From the NCBI RefSeq assembly GCF_000355905.1, contig NZ_APLF01000003.1, forward strand, positions 284,631 to 348,630: DNA of 64,000 nt, in the 5' to 3' direction. Below, in pieces: positions 16,954 through 24,956 of the stretch (within the stretch, counting starts at the first letter, position 1; every line of letters starts with the position of its first letter). The stretch is from Psychroflexus gondwanensis ACAM 44 (GTDB lineage Bacteria; Bacteroidota; Bacteroidia; Flavobacteriales; Flavobacteriaceae). The notes below the pieces were generated by a model. It saw nothing but the letters and a program-made list of their open reading frames with translations, was not told the DNA's origin and made no database searches. The translations under genes were made by a program, and so were the position numbers.

Positions 16954-17766
16954 TTAATGATTATTTTCTTTTTCTATTTGATTTTTTTTATCTCTTATCA
17001 AAATTATAAAAACTACAGAAAAAAAGAAACTCGATATTAGAGGTGCAAAAGAATTATTATTTAAATTATTAAAATCGAATTCAACAATATTTGAAATTAA
17101 TGTAACAGCACTTAAAATCAAAGCTGTATATAATAAGTACTTTTTCATTCGTAATAATTTATGTTCTTTTTTTAAAACTTCTTCTTGTAATCTTTCTTTG
17201 CTTAAATATCCTGCCTGCCAATTTTCCTCTTTATAACTGAATGAAACTTTTGAATGTTTACTTGTTTTTATTTGAGTAATATATTCTGGTAAATCAAATT
17301 CCATTTCCTGTAGTTTTGAATGAACCATATCAACTATTTCTTCGGCTAATTGTGCCTTTTCGCTCTGCTTATAATTCAGTTCGTCATTTTGTATCGAAAT
17401 CTGTGCGTAAACATTTGTGTTTGGATATTTTTTTTCAAATTCCTTTTCTGCGTAAGCTAATAATGTTTTTATTTTAAAATATCTACTCGCATCTTCAGTT
17501 AAAACCTGGGTATGTTCGAGTCCAATTAATTCATTTTTGTATTCGATTATGAAGTCAGGACTTGGTGGTTTTGGTTTATCCGTTATCCGAATGTTAGTGT
17601 CAATTTTATGAACAAATTTTCCAATTTGGCAAATTTCTAAAACCTCCTTTTTTTCAAGCTCATACTTTTCCAAAATAGGATAGATAATCTTACCTAAATC
17701 TTCGTTTTCTTTTTTAAAACTTTCTATTATCCTCTTAATTTCTCCTTTATTTATTTGTATTTTCAT
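16954..17766 (-). CDS. Hypothetical protein, possible PD-(D/E)XK-like domain with two membrane segments
   Basis: The 270-residue protein is not one I recognise. About residues 68-90 read SPDFIIEYKNELIGLEHTQV, which resembles the PD...ExE core of restriction-endonuclease-like folds in genes of unknown function (PDF, then IGLEHT). The middle is helical and charged (AEKEFEKKYPN). The C-terminus has two hydrophobic segments (YLLYTALILSAVTLISNIV and FAPLISSFFFSVVFIILI), so it is probably membrane-bound with the putative nuclease domain in the cytoplasm. It is the second cassette-like gene of the island, followed by an IS110 remnant and a stem-loop on its 3' side. Function unknown. Confidence 0.55.
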   Translation of the reverse strand: MKIQINKGEIKRIIESFKKENEDLGKIIYPILEKYELEKKEVLEICQIGKFVHKIDTNIRITDKPKPPSPDFIIEYKNELIGLEHTQVLTEDASRYFKIKTLLAYAEKEFEKKYPNTNVYAQISIQNDELNYKQSEKAQLAEEIVDMVHSKLQEMEFDLPEYITQIKTSKHSKVSFSYKEENWQAGYLSKERLQEEVLKKEHKLLRMKKYLLYTALILSAVTLISNIVEFDFNNLNNNSFAPLISSFFFSVVFIILIRDKKNQIEKENNH

Positions 17767-17785
17767 TGGTTTTTTTTAGCTGGCG

Positions 17786-17918
17786 CACAACGGTCTTGGT
17801 TAAGGCAAGTAGCGTGGAGTAGGGACGCGTTCTTTTCGGCTTTGTTGTTTGTTACTTGGTGTCTAAAATAATACTTTTTACTCAAATGCCCGCTATTTGC
17901 GCTTAACCGATGTTGGTG
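17786..17918. repeat. Stem-loop element (cassette-border type 2)
   Basis: The left arm 17786-17816 (CACAACGGTCTTGGTTAAGG, then CAAGTAGCGTG) and the right arm 17889-17918 (CCCGCTATTTGCGCTTAACC, then GATGTTGGTG) are imperfect reverse complements over about 30 bases. They enclose a loop of about 72 bases. It fills the gap between two minus-strand genes and sits directly after the stop of the gene at 17982-18839. CACAACG/TGTTGGTG ends recall integron attC outer cores. Confidence 0.6.
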
Positions 17919-17981
17919 GCTGGTTTTTAGTTGTTAGCTTATTTGTTAATTCAATTATTAACATTTTTTCCAAATATTATA

Positions 17982-18839
17982 CTAATAACGGTCAACTTCT
18001 AAATAAAAACTTAAATTTCTATTAGCAGATTTCCATTGAGACATTCCTTTTTCTCTGTAATACTGTGTATCTAATGGATTTATACTACCTGGGATTGAAA
18101 AAAACTTACTTTGGGTAGTTTTCTTTTTACTTTCCAACCACTGAATAGTAACGGCAAAACTTCCTAACTCTTCTTTTAAATAAATATCATAACGTCTTAA
18201 ATCAACTTTAAACCAATCTGATTGAATATTTTCCACATCAAAAATAATATTTTTATCGTTTAATAATTCAAGAGGTTCATTATTTTCTATTCGGTATACA
18301 TTCAATCTAAACTTTATTGAATTATATTCATTCTGTCCTATATAAAAATTTAAACTGTTAACACGATAATCTCCTTTTAAGTTAAATCTCATACCAACTT
18401 CTTTCCCTAATCTGTCATCTTGTTTTTCTCCCGCTATATAGAAATTGTACCACATAGTTCCAGTTCCTTTGTGGTTTCTTCCTAATATTTTCCTTTTTGG
18501 CTTTTTACTAGATAAAACAACTTCTGATAATTGGTCAATATGTGGTGTCATTTCAATCTTAACCTTACTATTTGAAAAAGATGAAATCTTTATCAATTTT
18601 GATTCATAACCAATAAATGAAAATTGCAAACTATCATTCGGTTTTACATTTTTATTTAAACGAAGATTAAAATATCCATCTTTATTAGAAACAGTGCCAA
18701 TATTAGTTTTTGGTATTCCAATATTGACATAAGGTAGCTCTAATTTGGTTTCGGCATCAATTATTTTTCCTTGGATGCTGTTTTGTGCATAGTTAAATGC
18801 ACTTATAAGAATAAATGAGATTAAAAATGTTTTCTTCAT
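17982..18839 (-). CDS. Carboxypeptidase-like regulatory domain protein
   Basis: A 285-residue secreted protein with a signal peptide (MKKTFLISFILISAFNYAQ). It is followed by a CarboxypepD_reg-like beta-sandwich (about 22-105: IQGKIIDAETKLELPYVNIG, GTVSNKDGYFNL, SFIGYES), the domain that often opens TonB receptors and surface proteins in Bacteroidota. The remaining 180 residues are beta-rich and not recognised. It stands alone in the island, followed by stem-loop type 2. An IS4 element has inserted about 32 bases upstream of its start, probably cutting it off from whatever promoter it used. Confidence 0.7.
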   Translation of the reverse strand: MKKTFLISFILISAFNYAQNSIQGKIIDAETKLELPYVNIGIPKTNIGTVSNKDGYFNLRLNKNVKPNDSLQFSFIGYESKLIKISSFSNSKVKIEMTPHIDQLSEVVLSSKKPKRKILGRNHKGTGTMWYNFYIAGEKQDDRLGKEVGMRFNLKGDYRVNSLNFYIGQNEYNSIKFRLNVYRIENNEPLELLNDKNIIFDVENIQSDWFKVDLRRYDIYLKEELGSFAVTIQWLESKKKTTQSKFFSIPGSINPLDTQYYREKGMSQWKSANRNLSFYLEVDRY

Positions 18840-18871
18840 TCTAAATAATTTGTTGTATTAATATTAAAAAT

Positions 18872-20257
18872 CATTAATGTCCGGTAAAAACTAATTTCCA
18901 GGATTTACCATTTGTATTTATTTGATAATCAGTCATATGAGTTTCTGGATCTCATAATTTTGAAAATAAGGTATCAAAAAAAGGATAATTGTTCACTTTC
19001 AGTTTTCGTTATAATCCAATCTTTTTCTGGGTTTTCTAAAAAACTCATCAGGTTTATATAGTTAAAAAGATGAATCTTACAAAAGCTGACAAGGTTTGAA
19101 AATGACCAGCTCCTTTTTAGTTTCTTCTTTATCACAGTGATCAATAAGTTGACTATCAATACACAGTATATCTGTATTTTAATAGCGTTTTCATTATCCC
19201 CTAAAAAATATTTCAAAGGGAAGTTCTGTTTTAACTGTTTGAACAAGGTCTCTATCTGCCACCTTATTTTATAGAGGGCAGCAATCAAATCGGCCCTGAG
19301 CTCGAATAGATTTGTTAGGAATTCAAATTCCCGTTTGTTTTTCCTATCATAAAACCTCACCTTCCTCAACTTAAGTGTTCTATCACTATCCTTTCCCTTT
19401 ACCACAACCTCTATAATATCATCCTGTAGGACCCCGCTGTGTATAAAATCTTCCACTGCTAGTGCCTCAATTTCTTTGTAATCTGCATTATTCTTTATTC
19501 TGGTCACAAACACTGTCCCGTGATCTGTAAAATTCTCAAAAGCCTTATAATCATTGTACCCTTTGTCAAATACATAAATGCTATTATCATCACATTTGAG
19601 CTTTTCCAGGAAATTATGATCGTGTGTTGCCGCAGGGCTGAACCATACTAGGTTGGGCACTGTTTCATCCGCATTTATAACAGAATGTACTTTGATCCCA
19701 CCTTTCCTTTTGCCATCTTTTGGGGTTCTCCCTACACATTTTAAAATGTCCTTGAAAAGGCTAATTGTGCTGCTATCCACAATTTTCACCTGTTTATCTA
19801 AAACTTCTTTAATCCGGCTGTCCGATAAAACCTTACCATATTGCTCCAACATTCTATGATATATATTTTCAAAAAATTCGACCTTTCTGGTTTTATTTGC
19901 ATCAGAAAGAGTGCTCCTTTTTGGAATATGGTTTAGTTTAAAATGTGCTGTCTTACCAGAGAGACCAAGCATTGCTCCAGAAACCTCCCTTAATGAATTA
20001 CACTTGGCAAAGGAACAGAACAACATACTTATCAAGTGGTCCCTGGTCATAAACTTCTTTACATATCGGTCAGAATCACACTTCTTGACCTCTTCTTTTA
20101 TTGTTTTATCATCAATTAAAGAAATCAGCTGTCCGAAAACAGATTTACCCGAAAAATAATTACTTTTAGCCATCGTATTTATTGTTTTGCAACTCCAAAT
20201 TACGATTTCTAAGGAGAAGTCATTCGTGGCTTCTCTTTTTTTTACCGGACACTACTG
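18872..20257 (-). mobile_element. IS4 family insertion sequence, complete
   Basis: The element is 1386 bp. Ends: CATTAATGTCCGGTAAAAAC at the left and, as reverse complement of the right end, CAGTAGTGTCCGGTAAAAAA (16 of 20 match). It is flanked by a 9-bp direct repeat ATTAAAAAT at 18863-18871 and 20258-20266, a target duplication of the size known for this family. The transposase frame is intact, so the element may still be active. Confidence 0.9.
18974..20173 (-). CDS. IS4 family transposase
   Basis: A 399-residue DDE transposase. The N-terminus (about 4-75, FSGKSVFGQLISLIDD) is the DUF4372 domain that precedes many IS4-family catalytic domains. Catalytic Asp residues are likely in KIVDSSTISLF and YVFDKGYNDY, and the Glu in the Y-(2)-R-(3)-E-(6)-K signature YKIRWQIETLFKQLK near residue 305. 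The frame is full length and lies inside terminal repeats with a target duplication. Confidence 0.95.
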   Translation of the reverse strand: MAKSNYFSGKSVFGQLISLIDDKTIKEEVKKCDSDRYVKKFMTRDHLISMLFCSFAKCNSLREVSGAMLGLSGKTAHFKLNHIPKRSTLSDANKTRKVEFFENIYHRMLEQYGKVLSDSRIKEVLDKQVKIVDSSTISLFKDILKCVGRTPKDGKRKGGIKVHSVINADETVPNLVWFSPAATHDHNFLEKLKCDDNSIYVFDKGYNDYKAFENFTDHGTVFVTRIKNNADYKEIEALAVEDFIHSGVLQDDIIEVVVKGKDSDRTLKLRKVRFYDRKNKREFEFLTNLFELRADLIAALYKIRWQIETLFKQLKQNFPLKYFLGDNENAIKIQIYCVLIVNLLITVIKKKLKRSWSFSNLVSFCKIHLFNYINLMSFLENPEKDWIITKTESEQLSFF

Positions 20258-20312
20258 ATTAAAAATATATTTTATAACTGTTTGAATACAGGCATAATGT
20301 TAAACTTGCCAC

Positions 20313-20435
20313 CAACGTAAGGATAATTCAACAAGTTGTGTTATACTTATTTTATTGATGGTATAAACTTAGTGATTTTTTTATGGTCTTAAAAGTATTA
20401 ACATTAAAAGCATGCTTTAATAAACGGTGAAATCT
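20313..20435. repeat. Direct repeat D, copy 1
   Basis: About 123 bases from CAACGTAAGGATAATTC to GGTGAAATCT are repeated at 21709-21830 with few differences. A short inverted repeat at its start (CAAC...GTTG around AAGGATAATTCAACAA) is present in both. It is non-coding and lies in the 5' region of minus-strand genes. Confidence 0.8.
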
Positions 20436-20747
20436 GGAGGGTTATTAACACAAATCTTAAATCACAATAGTAAAGTACATTCTATTATAAATGCTCAAAG
20501 AATAGCCACCAAACACCTATTAAAATTCTGTTTTATGGCTACTATAATAGGAAAATCATTAGTTGATTAATGGTTTCAAATTGCTCTACAATCACCTTGG
20601 ATTAGGAGATTAACAGGTTTGCAAAAAAAAACCTTTGGTTTCACTGTTGGTTTAACCGTAGGTTATCAAGTTTAAATTTCCCATTTTACCTAGATAGGTA
20701 GAAGAAATTATAACAAAATGCAATCTCCCCAAAAAGGACATCCTTTA
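20436..20747. other. Gene-free stretch with IS debris
   Basis: No intact gene is seen. The segment 20480-20612 is weakly similar to 16401-16510 in front of the IS110 remnant, so this is probably a second, more decayed trace of the same element. It leads into the 41-base repeat and repeat C. Confidence 0.45.
20613..20653 (+). repeat. 41-bp copy of IS110-remnant start
   Basis: Identical over 41 bases to 16511-16551 (ACAGGTTTGC, nine A, CCTTTGGTTTC and so on). Here it is followed by unrelated sequence rather than transposase codons. Confidence 0.8.
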
Positions 20748-20910
20748 GATAACCAACTGAATAAAAAGGTATGCAAAGCACTCTAAAAACTACCTTATCC
20801 TCTTGTAAGGTTCTTGCCAACTCATCGAATTACCCGTTATTTAAAAATACCGGATCAGTCAACAAATCATATAGCGTTGGGCTATCGGCACGCCATATGC
20901 TTAGTTATTG
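20748..20910. repeat. Repeat C, copy 1 (cassette-border type 3)
   Basis: Begins GATAACCAACTGAATAAAAA and ends ATATGCTTAGTTATTG. Homologous copies lie at 23742-23934 and 25500-25709. It contains a stem CATATAGCGT (20868-20877) / ACGCCATATG (20890-20899) with a 12-base loop. It sits on the 3' side of the minus-strand lipoprotein gene. Homology with copy 2 continues upstream to about 20651. Confidence 0.8.
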
Positions 20911-21028
20911 TGCCACGTTTTTTTTAACAATTATAGATTTGATTTCAATTACTAATAAATTAAAAAAATTCCATTCACAAAAATCTGAAATGATTTTCAT
21001 AAATAGAATTTTAAGAACTATTAAACGA
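20911..21028. other. Gap between repeat C and lipoprotein gene
   Basis: A+T-rich, no gene seen. It starts TGCCACG, which pairs with GTGGCA on the far side of the lipoprotein gene (21703-21708), so the gene is bracketed by short inverted ends. Confidence 0.35.
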
Positions 21029-21619
21029 CTAATAATTTTTTTTTAAAAGTACTTGTATTTGACAACCATCGCTAGTAGTTAAAATCAAACTTGCATCCGG
21101 ACATCCACAATTGTAATGGTCAGGTCCAGGTTGAGACCATCCACAACAACTACCATTACATACATAAGATACTCTTGAAGATAAGTCAGCATTTAATGTT
21201 TGGCTCTTAATGTTTAAAATTTTAGACTCATCAATATTTTCAATTGAAGATTTCTTATCTAATTTATTTAAATATATATTATCATTATCTATAAAAAGTG
21301 AATAATTTTCATTCACTAATAGTGGCACGAACATCGAGCTATTTGAATCTTTATTTAAAAAATCTACTATTGCAAACGAACCTGTTTCATTTTCATTATA
21401 TCTTACATTGCTTATAGTCAAATCATTTATATTAATAATATTAGAATTATTAATTATAATTTCTTTCAATTGTTCTGTTGATTTAGCCAATATATTACCG
21501 TTTGGTGATTCTAATTTGAAATTTAAGTTTTCATCTTCAGATGATTTTTCTTCATTACTGCAAGCAAATAAAGCTATACTTATGAAGAAAACGGACATTA
21601 ATTTTGTTATTGCTTTCAT
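21029..21619 (-). CDS. Hypothetical lipoprotein with cysteine-rich C-terminus
   Basis: A 196-residue protein with a lipoprotein signal MKAITKLMSVFFISIALFAC, an acidic linker, and an Asn/Ile-rich middle. The C-terminal 50 residues contain six Cys (VCNGSCCGW, NCGCPDAS and DGCQIQV), suggesting disulfides or metal binding. It is not a family I recognise. It is a single-gene, cassette-like unit: repeat C lies on its 3' side and repeat D on its 5' side. Its probable place is the outer membrane or periplasm; function unknown. Confidence 0.7.
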   Translation of the reverse strand: MKAITKLMSVFFISIALFACSNEEKSSEDENLNFKLESPNGNILAKSTEQLKEIIINNSNIININDLTISNVRYNENETGSFAIVDFLNKDSNSSMFVPLLVNENYSLFIDNDNIYLNKLDKKSSIENIDESKILNIKSQTLNADLSSRVSYVCNGSCCGWSQPGPDHYNCGCPDASLILTTSDGCQIQVLLKKNY

Positions 21620-21708
21620 GCTATATTTATCTGAGTTAATGATATCAAAATATATTTTTTATTCTAATTATCCTTAAATAAATGCAATAATTTTTTTTAA
21701 ATGTGGCA

Positions 21709-21830
21709 CAACGTAAGGATAATTCAACAAGTTGTGATATCCCCATTTTATTGTTAGTATAAACTTAGTGATTTTTTATGGTCTTAAAAGTATTAACATT
21801 AAAAGCATGCTTTAATAAACGGTGAAATCT
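21709..21830. repeat. Direct repeat D, copy 2
   Basis: Second copy of the 20313-20435 repeat, upstream of the minus-strand lipoprotein gene and of the plus-strand oxidoreductase. It begins directly after GTGGCA. The 190 bases from 21831 to the oxidoreductase start contain no gene. Confidence 0.8.
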
Positions 21831-22023
21831 CGGAGATAATTAATCTACCTCTCAAGCCAGCCATAGCGCTGGAGTTTTTATTTGCTTCATTAATGAGTGA
21901 GTAACCCAATGTAGTTGTTGTTCTTAAAATAGAGTTACAATGATAAGTCGCACAGTCTGTTACATATAAGTTTTGAGATTTCTTTCACAGTTTATAACCA
22001 TAACTTTATGTAGCTTTAAAATT

Positions 22024-23364
22024 ATGAAAAAATATGATGTTTTTGTGTTCGGAACCGGTATCGCAGGTAAGGTAGTTGCGAGAAATTGCGCGCAGGCTGG
22101 GCTAGCAGTCGCTATTATAGATACTCGAGAATATGGGGGAACCTGCTCGCAGCGAGGCTGCGACCCTAAAAAAATCATGCTCGCACCCATAGAGGCTTAC
22201 GAGCATGCCAGCAAACTGCATGGTTACGGAATCGCAACTATGCCGGTGCTAGATTTTGGACAAATACACCAGTATGCAAAGAAATACACACAAGGTATCC
22301 CTGCAAAAACAGAGAAACAGCTGCAGGATGACGGCATTGCCTGTTACCGCGGTGAGGCTATTTTTAAAAACCCGCACACGGTTACCCTAAACAAAACCGA
22401 TATATACGCAAAAACCTTTGTAATTGCTACGGGTTTAATTACGCGACCCTTAACTATTCCTGGTGCCGCGTTTCTAAAGGAATATGACGATTTTTTTAAA
22501 CTGCTAAAAGCACCAGAAAAGGTGGTTTTTATAGGAGGCGGTTACATAGCCTTAGAATTTGGCCACATGCTCGCTAGAGCTGGCTCTAAGGTGGCCATTA
22601 TAGAAACAGGCAATCGCATTTTAAAGAATTTTGAAGAATCTGTCACATTAAAATTACAAAAAATAACCGAAGACTTGGGCGTTGATATTATTCTTAACGC
22701 ACGAGCATCGTCCGTAGAAACGATAAATGGTCGTTATGTCGTTAATTATGGTAAAGAAGACGGCATACATCAGGTAACCGCAAGTGAGGTCTTTAATACC
22801 TCTGGTCGTATACCGGCAGTTAAATCGTTAAAGCTAGAACTTGCAGGCGTAGTCACATCTAAAACAGGTGTTGTGGTTAACGAGTTTATGCAAAGTATTT
22901 CACAACCGCACATCTATGCCTGCGGCGATGTGTCGTCTATGGGCTTGCCCTTAACACCGCTAAGCGGTTTACAGGCAACCATAGTTGCAAATAATATTTT
23001 AGGGAAAAAAGAAGAACTACAATTACCTTCAATTCCTAGCGCTGTTTTTACGATACCGCAACTCGCAACGATAGGTCTTACCGAAAAACAAGCATTACAG
23101 CAAGGTCACAAAATCACGGTTTTAGAAAATGATGCAAGCAACTGGTTTAATGTCCGCCGTATTAAAAGTGACGGTTACCAGTATAAAATCATTCTAGAAA
23201 AAGAAACAGAAGCAATTCTGGGTGCTCACATCATGGGAGCAGCGGCAAGTGACCAAATTAATATGTTTGCAATAGCCATAAAAGCAGGCATGAACATGGA
23301 GGACCTTAAGAGCACCATATTCACATACCCTAGTTGGGGCAACGATATTTTAAGTTATAAATAA
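22024..23364 (+). CDS. Pyridine nucleotide-disulfide oxidoreductase family flavoprotein
   Basis: The ATG at 22024 puts the FAD-binding motif at the N-terminus: KKYDVFVFGTGIAGKVVA (446 residues). Seen next are the redox disulfide GGTCSQRGCDPKK (CxxxxC), the NAD(P)-binding motif VVFIGGGYIALEFG near residue 165 and the second FAD motif YACGDVSS near 300. The dimerisation domain follows. The usual His-Glu pair (HPTxxE) of glutathione reductase, MerA and lipoamide dehydrogenase is replaced by YPSWGND, so proton relay to a disulfide substrate would differ. It is the only plus-strand gene in the island outside IS remnants and looks richer in G+C than its neighbours, hinting at a separate origin. Substrate unknown. 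Confidence 0.85.
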   Translation: MKKYDVFVFGTGIAGKVVARNCAQAGLAVAIIDTREYGGTCSQRGCDPKKIMLAPIEAYEHASKLHGYGIATMPVLDFGQIHQYAKKYTQGIPAKTEKQLQDDGIACYRGEAIFKNPHTVTLNKTDIYAKTFVIATGLITRPLTIPGAAFLKEYDDFFKLLKAPEKVVFIGGGYIALEFGHMLARAGSKVAIIETGNRILKNFEESVTLKLQKITEDLGVDIILNARASSVETINGRYVVNYGKEDGIHQVTASEVFNTSGRIPAVKSLKLELAGVVTSKTGVVVNEFMQSISQPHIYACGDVSSMGLPLTPLSGLQATIVANNILGKKEELQLPSIPSAVFTIPQLATIGLTEKQALQQGHKITVLENDASNWFNVRRIKSDGYQYKIILEKETEAILGAHIMGAAASDQINMFAIAIKAGMNMEDLKSTIFTYPSWGNDILSYK

Positions 23365-23455
23365 ACGGCTAAGGTGCTTCATTAACCTACTTGAAAAAAT
23401 TCGTGCAAATAACTACCGATACCGGATAAATCACCTAGTAAACAACGCTCTAAAC

Positions 23456-23620
23456 TTATACGTGAAGCGTTCTAAGACGGGCAAACACCCCTTTTAAAAT
23501 TGCATCAGGACCAAAGTAGGGATTGCCATCTGCAAGCGAATTATTTTCAGCTTTTTTCCATTCGATTTTAGGATGCATTAACCCAAGGACAGTTGGCATA
23601 TCGCCAGTTGCAAAACCATT
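23456..23620 (-). pseudogene. SnoaL-like (NTF2 fold) protein, C-terminal fragment
   Basis: On the minus strand an open frame reads NGFATGDMPTVLGLMHPKIE, then WKKAENNSLADGNPYFGPDA and ILKGVFARLRTLHV before TAA. This is the pattern of ketosteroid-isomerase-like SnoaL proteins (about 130 residues when whole). The N-terminus is cut off where the tandem repeat starts. It overlaps no other gene and has no start. Confidence 0.65.
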
Positions 23621-23657
23621 GGTTCACCATTGGTTCACCATTGGTTCACCATTGGTT
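23616..23657. repeat. 11-bp tandem repeat, about 3.8 copies
   Basis: The unit CCATTGGTTCA occurs three times in full plus a partial CCATTGGTT; each unit holds the palindrome CCATTGG. It lies at the broken 5' end of the SnoaL-like fragment. Confidence 0.9.
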
Positions 23658-23741
23658 ATAAAGTTGAAAATTTCCGTTATACCTAGATAGATAGAAGGAA
23701 AACACAATAAAAAGCAATCACCCTTAAAAGCAACTCCTTAA

Positions 23742-23934
23742 GATAACCAACTGAATAAAAAGGGATAAAACCACTCTAAAATCAACCTTCTCCTGTTGTA
23801 AGGTTCTTGCCAACTCATCGAATTCCCCTTTACCAGCAATCCCGAATCAGTCAACAAATCATATAGCGGACTCCACTGGGCCTGCCTGTCGAAGTGTTGG
23901 CCTATCTATCGGCACTCCATATTCTTAGTTGTTG
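23742..23934. repeat. Repeat C, copy 2
   Basis: Second copy of the cassette-border repeat (GATAACCAACTGAATAAAAA start, TTCTTAGTTGTTG end). The loop of its terminal stem is enlarged by a segment with CCTGCCTGTCGAAGTGTTGG, resembling the REP-like insert in the IS110 remnant. It lies directly on the 3' side of the YoeB-type toxin gene. Confidence 0.8.
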
Positions 23935-23949
23935 CCTGAAGTACTTTTT

Positions 23950-24207
23950 TCAGTCGTAATGAAATCTACATTTCGCAATTAATATTTCTCCTTCTTCATA
24001 TTGGTAAATCAGTCTATGTTCACTATCAGTTCGTCTTGACCAAAATCCTGCGTATTTATGTTTTAAAGGTTCAGGCTTTCCTATTCCGTCAAAAGGAGTG
24101 CGAGAGATGTCTTTCAGGAGTTCATTTATTTTCTTCAGCTTTTTTTTATCTGTTTTTTGCCAGTACAAATAGTCCTCCCAAGACTCATCCACAAATATAA
24201 ACTTCAT
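23950..24207 (-). CDS. yoeB: Txe/YoeB family toxin
   Basis: An 85-residue RelE-fold mRNA interferase of the YoeB type. Seen are DESWEDYLYWQKTDKKKLKK, the core GIGKPEPLKHKYAGFWSRR and the C-terminal EHRLIYQY...RFHYD, whose Arg/His/Tyr residues form the active site. It would cleave mRNA on the ribosome when free of its antitoxin. The start follows the antitoxin stop with no gap, as usual in yefM-yoeB operons. The pair sits in the island between repeat C and IS remnants. Confidence 0.93.
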   Translation of the reverse strand: MKFIFVDESWEDYLYWQKTDKKKLKKINELLKDISRTPFDGIGKPEPLKHKYAGFWSRRTDSEHRLIYQYEEGEILIAKCRFHYD

Positions 24208-24462
24208 TTAATTTTCGATTAAGTCTTTGTTGAAAGTCAATCCGTTCTTTAGCTTGTCAATTGCAGAATCTAGTCTTAATTCATTCTTTCGAGATGACAA
24301 TTCGTGATTTGTAGCCATTAAAGAATTATATTCTTGCAGAGACATAACTACAATTCCAGAATCTTTTCCGCGATTTATAATTAAAGTCTCGTAGTTCTTT
24401 ACAACTCGGTCTAAGTAGGTCTTAATATCTTTTCTAAAATCAGAAACAGTTGTTATTTGCAT
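24208..24462 (-). CDS. yefM: Phd/YefM family antitoxin
   Basis: With the ATG at 24462 the protein has 84 residues; an upstream ATG at 24498 would add 12 hydrophobic residues before MQITTVSDFRKDIKTYLDRV, the DNA-binding start of this family. GKDSGIVVMSLQEYNSL is the conserved Phd/YefM strand-helix. The C-terminus (SAIDKLKNGL) should wrap the toxin. A palindrome with a promoter element lies 19-34 bases upstream, fitting autoregulation. Confidence 0.92.
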   Translation of the reverse strand: MQITTVSDFRKDIKTYLDRVVKNYETLIINRGKDSGIVVMSLQEYNSLMATNHELSSRKNELRLDSAIDKLKNGLTFNKDLIEN

Positions 24463-24480
24463 AATATTGTATTTAATAAA

Positions 24481-24496
24481 GTACAAATATATGTAC
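24481..24496 (-). promoter_or_regulatory. yefM-yoeB promoter and operator
   Basis: GTACAAATATATGTAC is a near-perfect palindrome (arms GTACA/TGTAC). On the minus strand it contains TATATTTG, a match to the -7 element TAnnTTTG. The overlap suits repression by the antitoxin complex. Confidence 0.5.
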
Positions 24497-24564
24497 AAAA
24501 TATGACTTACGCAGTTTTTTGTATTTTGAGTAGCGTTTTGTTCACACCTTGTTTTTACAGGTAT

Positions 24565-24909
24565 TCAGGCAAGCTTAATGTCACTCATTCTTGCATCTAT
24601 ATTAGCAATTTGTTTTTGAAGTTCTATGACATTTCTCTTTCTTTTTTGGTCAAGATAACCATAAACAGTAAGAGGATTATAATGTTGTCTTTTGTAGAGC
24701 ATATTCCAAAGTTTAGTGGCTAATTTTCTTGCAGTAGTAGAAACAGCCCTTCCTTTTCTGTAGGCTATTTTGTTGTAGAAATTACGAAAGGCACTTCCCC
24801 AATTACCACAATCTTTATATGATAAGTTGTTCAAAAAAGAGTGGGTGGTATATGCCAAACCTCCTTTTGGAAAACCAGAACATGTGATTGAATATTTAGG
24901 TAGGTACAT
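24565..24909 (-). pseudogene. IS110-like transposase, C-terminal remnant
   Basis: The frame includes NWGSAFRNFYNKIAYRKGRA, then STTARKLATKLWNMLYKRQH, a pattern typical of the last third of Transposase_20 (IS110/IS116/IS902) proteins. The N-terminal two thirds are absent. The first residues after ATG 24909 are not family-like and may be fused sequence. It differs in sequence from the remnant at 16511, so it comes from another element. Confidence 0.65.
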
Positions 24910-24915
24910 TCAACC

Positions 24916-24956
24916 CGTTACAAATTATCACTTAAAAGCAATTTAAATTTGTAACG
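24916..24956. repeat. 11-bp inverted repeat between two IS remnants
   Basis: CGTTACAAATT (24916-24926) and AATTTGTAACG (24946-24956) are perfect reverse complements with a 19-base spacer. It lies at the junction of the IS110-like and IS91-like remnants. It could be a transposon end or a stem of the IS91-type element. Confidence 0.75.

Larger units (their letters stand above)
23365..23741. other. Gap with gene fragment and repeats
   Basis: Besides the SnoaL-like fragment (23456-23620) and the 11-bp tandem repeat, the stretch 23647-23741 matches the region in front of repeat C copy 1 (for example TACCTAGATAG). No intact gene is present. Confidence 0.5.

Noticed and set aside
23616..23657. CRISPR-like short repeat array
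   Set aside because: Units are 11 bp with no spacers, and there are no cas genes in the window.
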